Shown one piece after another: positions 28,233-39,650 of a DNA stretch of 64,000 bases. Where the stretch lies: contig NZ_JALJXJ010000007.1 of assembly GCF_024170005.1 (NCBI RefSeq), positions 62,001 to 126,000 of the forward strand, written 5' to 3'. The notes below the pieces were generated by a model. That model searched no databases. It saw only the letters and a program-made list of their open reading frames with translations, and had not been told where the DNA came from. Numbering within the stretch: the stretch's first letter is position 1; every line of letters begins with the position of its first letter. The stretch is from Azospirillum lipoferum (GTDB taxonomy: Bacteria; Pseudomonadota; Alphaproteobacteria; Azospirillales; Azospirillaceae). The translations under genes were made by a program, and so were the position numbers.

Positions 28233-30671
28233 ATGATCAGCGAGGACGCCCTCGGCCAGCCCCCGGTCATCGCCCGGCTGGAGGATTTCGACCGGCAGTC
28301 GGGCAGCCGGCTGGAACGGCTGCTGTTCAACAACCGCATCGCCGTCGTGGCGCTCTGCCTGATCGCCAGCCTGTTTCTCGGCTGGCAGGCGACGCATCTG
28401 CGGCTGAACGCCAGCTTCGAGAAGATGATTCCGACCGGCCATCCCTACATCGCCAGTTATCTGGCCCACAAGTCGGAGCTGGGCGGGCTCGGCAATTCGG
28501 TGCGGATCGCCGTCGAGGCGGCGGACGGCACCATCTTCGACAAGCGGTACATGGAGACCCTGCGCGCCATCAGCGACACGGTCTTCCTGCTGCCGGGCGT
28601 CGACCGCCCCTTCCTGAAATCGCTGTGGACCCCGGCCACCCGCTGGACCGCGGTGACGGAGCAGGGCATCGACGGCGGCACGGTGATCCCCGACGGCTTC
28701 GACGGCTCCCCTGCCAGCCTGGAGGCGCTGCGCGCCAATGTCGGGCGCTCCGGCGAGATCGGCCAGCTGGTGGCCGCCAACTTCCGTTCCAGCGTGATCT
28801 TCGTGCCGCTGCTGGACGTCGAGCCGGAGACCGGCAAGCCGTTCGACTACCGAAAATTCTCCCAGAGCCTGGATGCGCTGAAGGCCAAATACGAGCCGAT
28901 GGGTGTGAAGCTGCATGTGACCGGCTTCGCCCGGATCGTCGGCGACCTGATCGCCGGGCTGGAGCAGGTTCTGCTGTTCTTCGTCGCCGCCGTCGCCATC
29001 GCCTTCCTGGTGGTGCTGGCCTACACCCGCTGCGTGCGCAGCACGCTGCTGGTGATGTGCTGCTCGCTGGTGGCGGTGATGTGGCAGCTCGGCCTGCTGT
29101 CGCTGCTGGGCTATGAACTGGACCCCTATTCGGTGCTGGTGCCCTTCCTGGTCTTCGCCATCGGCATGAGCCACGGCGCCCAGAAGATGAACGGCATCAT
29201 GCAGGACATCGGCCGCGGCACCCATCGCGTGGTAGCGGCGCGCTATACCTTCCGCCGCCTGTTCGTCGCCGGGCTGACGGCGCTGCTGTGCGACGCCGTC
29301 GGTTTCGCCGTCCTGATCATCATCGACATCAAGGTCATCCAGGATCTGGCGATGATCGCCAGCATCGGCGTCGGCGTGCTGATCTTCACCAACCTGATCC
29401 TGCTGCCGATCCTGCTCTCCTATGTCGGGGTCAGCGCCAGCGCGGCCAGCCGCAGCCTGCGCGAGGAGGCCGACATGCGGGAGGATGGCCAGGAGAGCGG
29501 GACCAAGCATTGGGCATGGCGCTTCCTCGACCTGTTCACCCAACGCCGCTATGCCGCCATCGCCATCGCGGTGGCGGCCCTGCTGGCGGCCGGCGGCTAC
29601 CGTGTCAGCCTGGATCTCAAGGTCGGCGACCTCGATCCCGGCGCCCCGGAATTGCAGCCGGATTCCGCCTACAACCGCGACAGCGCCTTCATGGTCGCCA
29701 ACTACGCCGCCAGCTCCGACATTCTGGTGGTGATGGTGAAGACGCCGAACGACCAGTGCACCGCCTACCGCACCCTGTCGCGGGTGGACGAACTGGCGTG
29801 GCGGCTGCGCCAGCTTCCCGGCGTCGAGGCCACCAACTCGATGGCGACGCTCGCCAAGCTGGCGGGGGTCGGTTTCAACGAAGGCAATTTCAAATGGTTC
29901 GAGCTGATCCCCAATGAGGGCGCGCTCGGCGTGGCGCAGACTATCGCGCCGCGGGAATCCTTCAACAAGATGTGTTCGCTGCTGACGCTCTACGTCTATC
30001 TCCAGGACCACAAGGCCGACACGCTGGCCCGCGTCGTGGCGGCGGTGGAGGAGTACGGCGCCCGCAACACCGACCCGAATGTCCGTTTCCTGCTGGCGGC
30101 GGGCAATGCCGGGATCGAGGCCGCCACCAACATCGTCGTCGGCAAGGCGATGCACGAGATGCTGGTCTGGGTCTATGGCGCGGTGATCATCCTGTGCTTC
30201 GTCACCTTCCGCTCCTGGCGGGCGGTGGCGACGGCGGTGATCCCGCTGGTGCTCACCTCCATCCTGTGCGAGGCGCTGATGGTGGTGCTGGGCATGGGGG
30301 TGAAGGTGGCGACCCTTCCGGTCATCGCGCTCGGCGTCGGCATCGGCGTCGATTACGCCCTCTACGTCCTCAGCATCGTGCTGTCCCATCTGCGCGCGGG
30401 GGAAAGCCTGTCGGTCGCCTATTACCGCTCGCTGCTGTTCACCGGCCGGGTGGTGATGCTGACCGGCCTGACCCTGGCGGTGGCGGTCGCCACCTGGTAC
30501 TGGTCGCCGATCAAGTTCCAGGCCGACATGGGCATCCTGCTGGCCTTCATGTTCCTGTGGAACATGCTGGGCGCGCTGGTCCTGCTGCCGGCGCTCGCCT
30601 GCTTCCTGCTGCCGCGCGCCAGGCCGGTGGCCGATGCCGCCGATGCCGGCGCCAAGAAGGTGCTGGTATGA
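28233..30671 (+). CDS. RND/MMPL-family inner-membrane transporter
   Basis: 812 aa with the RND layout: one N-terminal helix (~33-50), a large periplasmic loop beginning LRLNASFEKMIPTGHPYIASY, a block of five to six helices (VLLFFVAAVAIAFLVVLAYT, YSVLVPFLVFAIGMSHGAQKMNG), then the duplicated second half ending in FMFLWNMLGALVLLPALACFLLP. Both halves carry the conserved helix-4-like segments (FAIGMSHGAQ, GVGIGVDYALYVLS). This is the MMPL/HpnN-like branch, which moves lipids or hydrophobic molecules, not the tripartite multidrug branch; no membrane-fusion protein is encoded nearby. It overlaps the next gene by 4 nt. Confidence 0.87.
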   Translation: MISEDALGQPPVIARLEDFDRQSGSRLERLLFNNRIAVVALCLIASLFLGWQATHLRLNASFEKMIPTGHPYIASYLAHKSELGGLGNSVRIAVEAADGTIFDKRYMETLRAISDTVFLLPGVDRPFLKSLWTPATRWTAVTEQGIDGGTVIPDGFDGSPASLEALRANVGRSGEIGQLVAANFRSSVIFVPLLDVEPETGKPFDYRKFSQSLDALKAKYEPMGVKLHVTGFARIVGDLIAGLEQVLLFFVAAVAIAFLVVLAYTRCVRSTLLVMCCSLVAVMWQLGLLSLLGYELDPYSVLVPFLVFAIGMSHGAQKMNGIMQDIGRGTHRVVAARYTFRRLFVAGLTALLCDAVGFAVLIIIDIKVIQDLAMIASIGVGVLIFTNLILLPILLSYVGVSASAASRSLREEADMREDGQESGTKHWAWRFLDLFTQRRYAAIAIAVAALLAAGGYRVSLDLKVGDLDPGAPELQPDSAYNRDSAFMVANYAASSDILVVMVKTPNDQCTAYRTLSRVDELAWRLRQLPGVEATNSMATLAKLAGVGFNEGNFKWFELIPNEGALGVAQTIAPRESFNKMCSLLTLYVYLQDHKADTLARVVAAVEEYGARNTDPNVRFLLAAGNAGIEAATNIVVGKAMHEMLVWVYGAVIILCFVTFRSWRAVATAVIPLVLTSILCEALMVVLGMGVKVATLPVIALGVGIGVDYALYVLSIVLSHLRAGESLSVAYYRSLLFTGRVVMLTGLTLAVAVATWYWSPIKFQADMGILLAFMFLWNMLGALVLLPALACFLLPRARPVADAADAGAKKVLV

Positions 30672-31672
30672 CGGGCCGCGTCGTCCGCTTCCACGAGACC
30701 GGCGGTCCCGAGGTTCTGCGGATCGAACGGCTCGACACTCCCGCGCCGGGTCCGGGAGAGGTGACGGTCCGCATCGCCGCCATCGGCCTGAACCGGGCGG
30801 AGGCGGCCTTCCGCGCCGGCCGCTATCTGGAGGTGCCGCGCCCGCCGGCCCGCATCGGCTGCGAGGCCTGCGGCATCGTCGAGGAGATCGGGGACGGCGT
30901 CTGCTCCGTGGCGCCCGGCGATGCCGTGTGCGTCCTGCCGGCCTTCCCGATGAATGATTTCGGCGTGTATGCGGACCGGGCGGTGGTGCCGGCGGCGGCG
31001 CTGATCCCCTGGCCCCCCGGACTGTCCGCCAGCTACGCCGCCGCCCTGTGGATGGCCTATCTCACCGCCTGGGGGGCGCTGGTGGATGTCGCCGCCATCG
31101 CACCCGGCGACATCGTGGTCATCACGGCGGCCTCCAGCAGCGTGGGGCTCGCCGCCATCCAGACCGCCAACCTGATCGGCGCCCTGCCGGTGGCGGTGAC
31201 CCGCGATCCCGACAAGGCGGAAGCACTCCGGGCGGCCGGTGCGGCACTGGTCGTGGTCTCCGGCGAACAGGACGTCGCGACCGAGCTGCGGCGGCATTTC
31301 GGCGGACGCGGGGCGCGGCTGGTCTTCGATCCCATCGCCGGTCCCGGCGTCCAGGCCCTGGCCGAGGCGTTGGACGCGGGCGGGCAGATGATCCTCTACG
31401 GCAATCTCAGCGAGGCGGCGGAGCGGACGCCCTTTCCCTTCTTCCCGGCGGTCCGTCTCGGCCTCGCCCTGCGCGGCTATCTGGTCTTCGACCTCATCCG
31501 CGATCCGGTGCGGCTGGAGCGGGCGCGCAGCGGCATCCTGTTCGGGCTGAACGCCGGTTCGCTGCGTCCGACCATCGCCCGGACATTCGATCTCGACGAC
31601 ATCGTCGAAGCCCACCGTTATCTCGAGTCCAACCAACAAGTCGGCAAACTGGTGGTGAGCGTCACCGGCTGA
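30668..31672 (+). CDS. Zn-independent quinone oxidoreductase-like medium-chain dehydrogenase
   Basis: 334 aa, beginning MTGRVVRFHETGGPEVLRIE as quinone oxidoreductase/zeta-crystallin proteins do. The NADPH site is ITAASSSVGLAAIQTANLIGA, and the Zn-binding Cys/His of classical alcohol dehydrogenases are absent. Such enzymes reduce quinones or enones. ATG 30668 overlaps the RND stop (ATGA), and the gene ends 4 nt before the convergent regulator. Likely last gene of the sigma-54 operon; it may reduce an alpha,beta-unsaturated side chain or a quinone of the aromatic substrate. Confidence 0.82.
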   Translation: MTGRVVRFHETGGPEVLRIERLDTPAPGPGEVTVRIAAIGLNRAEAAFRAGRYLEVPRPPARIGCEACGIVEEIGDGVCSVAPGDAVCVLPAFPMNDFGVYADRAVVPAAALIPWPPGLSASYAAALWMAYLTAWGALVDVAAIAPGDIVVITAASSSVGLAAIQTANLIGALPVAVTRDPDKAEALRAAGAALVVVSGEQDVATELRRHFGGRGARLVFDPIAGPGVQALAEALDAGGQMILYGNLSEAAERTPFPFFPAVRLGLALRGYLVFDLIRDPVRLERARSGILFGLNAGSLRPTIARTFDLDDIVEAHRYLESNQQVGKLVVSVTG

Positions 31673-31676
31673 TCCG

Positions 31677-33518
<1,842 letters not shown>

Positions 33519-33579
33519 CGATCCTCCCTACGAATTGTTCTGTTGTATAACTTTTATCAAATCATGAAAGAAAACGCCA

Positions 33580-33646
33580 ATTTGCGCAATTCATGAATCG
33601 GTCGCTCGGCGTTCTGGGGAATCTTTGGTCGATCATATTGATTCGA
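33580..33646. promoter_or_regulatory. Cluster of dyads between the activator and the hydrolase
   Basis: The AT-rich divergent region holds AATTTGCGCAATT (33580-33592), ATTCATGAAT (33589-33598) and an imperfect dyad TCGATCA-TAT-TGATTCGA (33629-33646). The last resembles the AT-centred inverted repeats used by XylR/DmpR-type activators, but it lies only ~35 bp from the -24 box. These are candidate activator sites. Confidence 0.35.
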
Positions 33647-33680
33647 ATGAATTTTCCCGCCGGTCGGCCAAGCCTGTGCG

Positions 33681-33696
33681 TGGCATGCCGATTGCT
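33681..33696 (+). promoter_or_regulatory. Sigma-54 (-24/-12) promoter for the serine hydrolase
   Basis: TGGCATGCCGATTGCT matches TGGCACG-N4-TTGCW with one mismatch (C to T at position 6) and keeps GG-N10-GC. It lies 60 nt upstream of the hydrolase start, divergent from the sigma-54 activator gene. Confidence 0.68.
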
Positions 33697-33756
33697 GATC
33701 ATGCCGTGCAGCCGCTTCAAAGAAATTTTCCGCTTCAACGAGCAAGGATCCCGGCA

Positions 33757-34923
33757 ATGGAGTCACTCAGTGGGGATGGTGCCGCTTCCAACCTGTCCGA
33801 CCGTATCGGTGCGGTTCTGGATCGGCATGTCGGCGCGGGCCGCATCGTCGGCGCCGTGGTCGCGGTCGCGCAGGCGGGGGAAACCGTCGCGGAGACCGCA
33901 GCCGGATGGTCCTGCCGCGAAGACGCGAAGCCGGCGGCCATCGATACCATTTTCCGTCTGGCCTCTCTGACCAAGCCCATCGTGTCCTGCGCCGCCCTGG
34001 CCCTTGTCGAGCGGGGCAGGCTGTCGCTTGACGGTGCCATCCATGACTGGTTGCCGGACTTCCGCCCCCGCCTGCCCGACGGCACGGCCCCGGTCATCAC
34101 CGTCGCCCAGCTCCTCAGCCACAGTTCAGGGCTCGGTTACGGGTTCCTGGAGCCGCCGGACGGTCCCTATCACCGCCTCGGCGTATCGGACGGGCTCGAC
34201 GCGGTCGGCGTTTCGATGGATGAGAATCTGCGCCGCATCGCCGCCGCACCCCTGCTGTTCCCACCCGGCGGCGGCTGGTGCTATTCGGTGGCGACCGACA
34301 TTCTGGGAGCTATCGTGGAGCGCGCCCATGGCGGGACGTTGGCCGAAGCCGTATCCGCACTGGTGACCGGCCCGCTCGGTCTGACCGATACCGGCTTCGC
34401 CCCCGCCGCCCGGGACCGCCTGAGCACCCCCTATATCGACCGCGAGCCGTTTCCGGCGGCGATGGCCGACAACGACGAACTGGCATTCGGTCCGGGCCTG
34501 CTGAGATACATGCCGTCCCGCCTGTTCGACACCGCCTCCTTCCCGTCCGGCGGCAGCGGCATGGTCGGTACGGCGCCGGACTATCTGAAGCTGCTGGAGA
34601 CGCTGCGCACCGGCGGCGGCGGCATCCTGCGGCCCGAAACCGTCGCCGCCCTGACCACCCACGCGGTCGGCGGGGCCGACGTCTTCATTCCCGGGCCGGG
34701 ATGGGGCTTCGGTCTGGGCGTCGGCATCGTCCGCGACCCCGCCGCGGCCGGAGTCCCGCTGTCACCGGGAAGCTGGGGCTGGTTCGGTGTTTTCGGGCTG
34801 CATTTCTGGGTCGATCCGGTCCGGCAACTCAGCATGGTGGCGATGACCAACACGGCGGTCGCCGGCATGGTCGGCCCCTTCGCCGACGACCTGCGCGATG
34901 CCATCGCCGGGCCGCCGGCGTAG
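33757..34923 (+). CDS. Serine hydrolase, class C beta-lactamase/esterase family
   Basis: 388 aa. SxxK is in FRLASLTKPI (nucleophile Ser), the second motif is YSVA in WCYSVATDILGAIVERA, and a Gly-rich SGGSGM segment near residue 265 stands in the third-motif region. The family includes esterases (EstB-like), D-aminopeptidases and true class C beta-lactamases; no signal peptide is seen, so a cytoplasmic esterase is more likely than a beta-lactamase. I chose ATG 33757, with AAGGA nearby, over an in-frame start at 33625, because that upstream stretch contains the sigma-54 promoter. It may cleave an aromatic ester feeding the alcohol/aldehyde pathway; this is inference from shared sigma-54 control. 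Confidence 0.82.
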   Translation: MESLSGDGAASNLSDRIGAVLDRHVGAGRIVGAVVAVAQAGETVAETAAGWSCREDAKPAAIDTIFRLASLTKPIVSCAALALVERGRLSLDGAIHDWLPDFRPRLPDGTAPVITVAQLLSHSSGLGYGFLEPPDGPYHRLGVSDGLDAVGVSMDENLRRIAAAPLLFPPGGGWCYSVATDILGAIVERAHGGTLAEAVSALVTGPLGLTDTGFAPAARDRLSTPYIDREPFPAAMADNDELAFGPGLLRYMPSRLFDTASFPSGGSGMVGTAPDYLKLLETLRTGGGGILRPETVAALTTHAVGGADVFIPGPGWGFGLGVGIVRDPAAAGVPLSPGSWGWFGVFGLHFWVDPVRQLSMVAMTNTAVAGMVGPFADDLRDAIAGPPA

Positions 34924-34954
34924 AGCGGGTTGCCCGCAATCGGGATCGCTTGCC

Positions 34955-36157
34955 TCAGCCGCCCTTGCCCGGGTCCTTCACGGCGGCGACCTTGTCGAAC
35001 TCGACGTTGAACAGTTCGCCGTCCTGCCGTTCGACCTTGCGGAGGTAGATGTCCTGGACGATGTCGCGGGTATCGGCATCGATGGCGACCGGACCGCGCG
35101 GGCTGGTCCAGCTCATGCCCTTGGCGGCGGCGACGAAGCTGTCGCCGTCGGCCTTGCCGCCGGTCTTCCTCAGCACCTCATAGACCAGATGCATGCCGTC
35201 CCAGCCGCCGACCGACATGAAGTTGGGGCGCAGGCCGCCGTTCGCCTTGCGGAACGCCTCGACATAGGCCTTGTTCTCCGGCGACGGGTGGGCGGCGGAA
35301 TAATAGTGCGCGGTCACCGTGCCGATGGCGGCATCGCCCATCGCCGGCAGGATGTCGTCGTCGGTGACGTCCCCGGTGGCGAGCAGCCGCACCCCGGCCT
35401 TGGCCAGCCCGCGCTCCGCGAATTCCTTCATGAAGGACGCCCCCTCGCCGGATGGCACGAAGGCGAAGATCGCGTCGGGGGCGGTGTCCTTGGCCCGCTG
35501 CATGAAGGGACCATAGTCCGGGTTCTTCAGCGGGATGCGGACGTCGCCGACCACGCTGCCGCCGGACGCGGCGAAGCGGGTCTTGAAGACGGTTTCCGCG
35601 TCGATGCCGGGGCCGTAGTCGGTCACCATCGAATACATCTTGGTGGCGCCGTTCTTCGCCGCCCATTGGGCGATGGTGGCGGCCGACTGCGGCAGGGTGC
35701 CGGACGTGCGCAGGATGTAGGGCGACTTGGTGGTGATGACGGAGGAGGCCGCCGCCATGACGATCATCGGCGTCTTCGCCTGTTCCGACACCGGGGCGGC
35801 CGACAGCGCCAGCGGCGTCAGCCCGAAGCCGGCGAGGACCGATACCTTCTCCTTCACCACCAGTTCCTGGGCCAGGCGCTTGGTCATGTCGGGCGCCACG
35901 CCGGTGTCGTCCTTGACGATCACCTCCACCTTGCGGCCGGCGACGCTGTCGCCGTTGACCTGCTGGTAGAGCCTGACCGCCGCCTCGATCTGCTTGCCGG
36001 TCGAGGCGAAGGGGCCGGACATCGGCAGGATCAGGCCGATCTTCACCGGGTCGGCCGCCAGGGCGGGCACACCGGCCAGCATCGTCCCGGCCGCCATCGT
36101 TCCGGCCACCATTCCAAGCACGGCCACCGCCCTCAGATTCCGCACAACAGACGTCAT
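34955..36157 (-). CDS. livK: Branched-chain/aromatic-type ABC transporter substrate-binding protein
   Basis: 400 aa; signal peptide ending VPALAA, then DPVKIGLILPMSGPFASTGKQ, the Peripla_BP_6 hallmark. I start at ATG 36157 because GGGGAGG sits 6 nt upstream; in-frame TTG 36163 and ATG 36160 are alternatives. Binding proteins of this group take up branched-chain amino acids but also aromatic acids. Being last in an operon with a vanAB-type O-demethylase suggests an aromatic carboxylate ligand; that is inference. It closes the livHMGFK order. Confidence 0.88.
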   Translation of the reverse strand: MTSVVRNLRAVAVLGMVAGTMAAGTMLAGVPALAADPVKIGLILPMSGPFASTGKQIEAAVRLYQQVNGDSVAGRKVEVIVKDDTGVAPDMTKRLAQELVVKEKVSVLAGFGLTPLALSAAPVSEQAKTPMIVMAAASSVITTKSPYILRTSGTLPQSAATIAQWAAKNGATKMYSMVTDYGPGIDAETVFKTRFAASGGSVVGDVRIPLKNPDYGPFMQRAKDTAPDAIFAFVPSGEGASFMKEFAERGLAKAGVRLLATGDVTDDDILPAMGDAAIGTVTAHYYSAAHPSPENKAYVEAFRKANGGLRPNFMSVGGWDGMHLVYEVLRKTGGKADGDSFVAAAKGMSWTSPRGPVAIDADTRDIVQDIYLRKVERQDGELFNVEFDKVAAVKDPGKGG

Positions 36158-36190
36158 CATCAACCTCCCCAGTCTTCTTGAATGTTGTCT

Positions 36191-36905
<715 letters not shown>

Positions 36906-36913
<8 letters not shown>

Positions 36914-37673
36914 GACCTGAACTCCCCAGATAGACGCGCCGGACCTCCGGGTTCTCCGCGATCTCGGCCGGGGTGCCGTGGCACAGCACCTGCCCGCCGA
37001 CCAGCACGGTGATGCGGTCGGCGAAGCGGAAGACGAGGTCCATGTCGTGCTCGATGAACAGGATGGCGAGGTCGCGCGGCAGGCCGGCGATCACCTCGAA
37101 CAGTTCGGCGCTCTCTCGCGCCGGGACGCCGGCCGCCGGTTCGTCCAGCAGCAGCACCCGCGGCTCGCAGGCCAGCGCCAGCGCGATCTCGACCAGCCGC
37201 TGCCGGCCATAGGCCAGTTCCCGCGTCGGCCGTTCCGCGTCGGGGCCGAGGCCGAGCCGGTCGAGCAGGGCGAGCGCCTCGTCGATGGCGTCGGTGCGGC
37301 GGCTCAGCCGCGACAGCCAGCTCCGCGTCAGCCCGCGCCGCTCGCACACTGCCAGCGTCACCGATTCCAGCGGCGTCAGCGCCGGGAACAGGCTGTTGAT
37401 CTGGAAGGTCCGCACCAGCCCGCGCCGCACCCGCTCGGCCGGGCTGGCGTGGGTGATGGTGGCGCCATGCAGGCGGATTTCGCCGCCGCTCGGCCGCAGC
37501 AGGCCGGTCAACAGGTTGATCAGCGTCGTCTTGCCGGCGCCGTTCGGCCCGATCAGCGCGTGGCGCGCCCCCGCCGGCAGGTCGAGCGACACGTTCTGCG
37601 TCGCCAGCAGCGCCCCGAAATTGACCGACAGTCCATCGGTCGCCAAGGCGGGGGTCGCCAAAGCTGCGGTCAT
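36906..37673 (-). CDS. livG: ABC transporter ATP-binding protein LivG
   Basis: 255 aa: Walker A GPNGAGKTT, the LivG-typical RRGLVRTFQINSLFPALTPLESV, signature region TRELAYGRQRLVEIALALA, Walker B VLLLDEPAAGVP, and IEHDMDLVFRFADRITVL. The signature reads AYGRQRL in place of the LSGGQQ-like consensus, as is usual for LivG. Start ATG 37673 overlaps the livM stop (ATGA). Confidence 0.92.
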
Positions 37674-38698
37674 CGTGAGCCTCCTTTGCGGAAGTGGGCG
37701 GCGATGGTGGCGATCCCGCCGATGATGCCGCCGCGGGCGAACAGCACGACCAGCACCAGCATCAGGCCCAGCCAGAAGAACCAGTATTCCGGGTTGGCCG
37801 CCGCCAGCTGGTCGCGGACGATCATGAAGACCGCCGCCCCGATGAAGGCGCCGTAGAGATGCCCGGCCCCGCCCAGGATCAGCATGATCAGCACCTCGGC
37901 CGAGCGCTGGAAGCCCAGGACCTCGACCGACACGAACTCGGTGGTCTGGGTCAGCAGGGCACCGGCCACCCCGGCCAGGGCAGCGGACACGGTGTAGATC
38001 AGCGCGCTGTGCCGGCGCAGCGGCGCGCCGATGGCGGCCATCCGCCGGCCGTTCTCGCGCATGCCCTGCAACGCCAGCCCGAAGGGGGAGGACACCAGCC
38101 GGCGGGCCAGCAGGAAGCCGGCAAAGGCCACGGCGAGGCTGTAGCCGAAGGCGGTCCGTCCCCACATGTCCATCGGGAACAGCCCGAGCAGCGGGTCGAG
38201 GACGATGCCCTGCAGGCCATCGTCGCCGCCGGTGACGGCGTAGCCCTTCACCGCCGCCTCGTGCAGCACCAGCGACACGCCGAGCGTCACCATCAGCAGC
38301 GCGATGCCGCGCACCCGGACGATGATGAAGCTGAGGGCGAAGCCGAGCAGCCCGGCCAGCGCGCCGGACAGCAGCAGTCCGCTGATCGGCTCGCCCCAGC
38401 CATGGCGGGCGAGCAGGCCGGCGGCATAGGCGCCGACGCCGAAGAAGGCGGCATGGCCGAGCGAGACGATGCCGCCATAGCCGAGCAGCAGGTCGAGCGA
38501 CAGGGCGAACAGCCCGGCGATCAGCACCTGCGACGCCAGCACCAGATCGTCGGGGACGACCAGCGGGCAGCTCGCGACCGCCAGCCAGAACAGGATCTCA
38601 TGCCAGCGCCAGCGGCTGCGCCGTTCCAGCCGGGTGACCGGACGGCCGCGGGAGGCGTGGTCGGATGCCTGGGGGGACTCCGCGGGAAGCGACACCAT
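37670..38698 (-). CDS. livM: ABC transporter permease LivM
   Basis: 342-aa inner-membrane permease with about nine hydrophobic helices; LLGYGGIVSLGHAAFFGVGAYAAG is the LivM signature, and LILGGAGHLYGAFIGAAVFMI the conserved C-terminal segment. An Arg-rich N-terminal tail (~1-32) lies before helix 1. It starts 3 nt after the livH stop and overlaps livG, so the genes are translationally coupled. Confidence 0.92.
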   Translation of the reverse strand: MVSLPAESPQASDHASRGRPVTRLERRSRWRWHEILFWLAVASCPLVVPDDLVLASQVLIAGLFALSLDLLLGYGGIVSLGHAAFFGVGAYAAGLLARHGWGEPISGLLLSGALAGLLGFALSFIIVRVRGIALLMVTLGVSLVLHEAAVKGYAVTGGDDGLQGIVLDPLLGLFPMDMWGRTAFGYSLAVAFAGFLLARRLVSSPFGLALQGMRENGRRMAAIGAPLRRHSALIYTVSAALAGVAGALLTQTTEFVSVEVLGFQRSAEVLIMLILGGAGHLYGAFIGAAVFMIVRDQLAAANPEYWFFWLGLMLVLVVLFARGGIIGGIATIAAHFRKGGSR

Positions 38699-38701
38699 CG
38701 G

Positions 38702-39565
38702 CTATCTCCGTCCGAACAGGCCGGCGGGACGCCACAGCAGCAGCGACACCATGACGGCGTAGATGATGAAGGCACCGACCTCCGGCACGTAATATTTGCC
38801 GCCGACATCGAAGACACCGAGCAGCAATGCCGCGATCAGCGACCCCTTGATCGAGCCGAGGCCGCCGACGGCGACGACGATCAGGAAATAGACCATGAAC
38901 TTGATCGGGAAACCGGGATCGAGCCCGATCAGGTTGATGCCCACCGCACCGCCCAGGCCGGCCAGCCCGCTGCCGGCCATGAAGGTCAGGCTGAACACCC
39001 GGTTGACGTTGATGCCGCAGCCCTGGGCCATGCGCGGGTTGTCGACCGCGGCGCGGATCATCGCGCCGAAGCGGGTGCGCTCGATCCCCAGCACCAGGGC
39101 GGCGGTGACGGCGATGCCGACCAGGATCAGGAACAGCCGGTAGACGCCGATGTCGATGCCGGCCACCGTCCATTGGCCGGTCAGATAGTCGGGCATCCGC
39201 ACCGGCTGCTGGCCCGGTCCCCAGACATAGGTCGCCCCCGCCACCGCCATGAAGACGAGGCCGATGGTCAGCAGCACCTGGTCCAGCTCGCCCGCCCGGT
39301 AGAGCCGGCGGTACAGCACCCGCTCCAGCACGAAGCTGGCCGCCGCGACCGCGACGAAGGCGATCGGCAGGGTCAGCAGGAAGGGCACCCCCGCCCTGTT
39401 CATCAGCGTCGTCGCGACATAGCCGCCCAGCATGGCGAAGGCGCCGTGCGCCAGATTGGCGAAGCCCATCAGCCCCATCGTCACCGACAGGCCGACCGAG
39501 ATCACGAACAGCAGCATCCCATAGGCAAGGCCGTTGAACAGCACATTGCCCAGACTGACCATCAT
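38702..39565 (-). CDS. livH: ABC transporter permease LivH
   Basis: 287-aa permease: GLSVTMGLMGFANLAHGAFAMLGGY is the LivH hallmark and VAVGGLGSIKGSLIAALLLGV the conserved end. GGGGAGGGG lies upstream of ATG 39565. It follows the vanB-like gene by 85 nt on the same strand, so the transporter is probably co-transcribed with the O-demethylase. Confidence 0.92.
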   Translation of the reverse strand: MMVSLGNVLFNGLAYGMLLFVISVGLSVTMGLMGFANLAHGAFAMLGGYVATTLMNRAGVPFLLTLPIAFVAVAAASFVLERVLYRRLYRAGELDQVLLTIGLVFMAVAGATYVWGPGQQPVRMPDYLTGQWTVAGIDIGVYRLFLILVGIAVTAALVLGIERTRFGAMIRAAVDNPRMAQGCGINVNRVFSLTFMAGSGLAGLGGAVGINLIGLDPGFPIKFMVYFLIVVAVGGLGSIKGSLIAALLLGVFDVGGKYYVPEVGAFIIYAVMVSLLLWRPAGLFGRR

Positions 39566-39650
39566 GGCCGTCCCCTCCCCTATTCTTGCGTCGACAGGCG
39601 CCGCCCCCGTTCCGGGATTCGGTCAGGCGCCGGCCATCCAATTCTGCCGG

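Noticed and set aside
33757..34923. Hydrolase as an antibiotic-resistance beta-lactamase
   Set aside because: No signal peptide and sigma-54 control beside an aromatic activator favour a cytoplasmic esterase-like enzyme; SxxK and YxV motifs alone do not show beta-lactamase activity.
34923..34955. Terminator between the hydrolase and livK
   Set aside because: Only a 5-bp stem (GCGGG-TTG-CCCGC) with no T run on either side.
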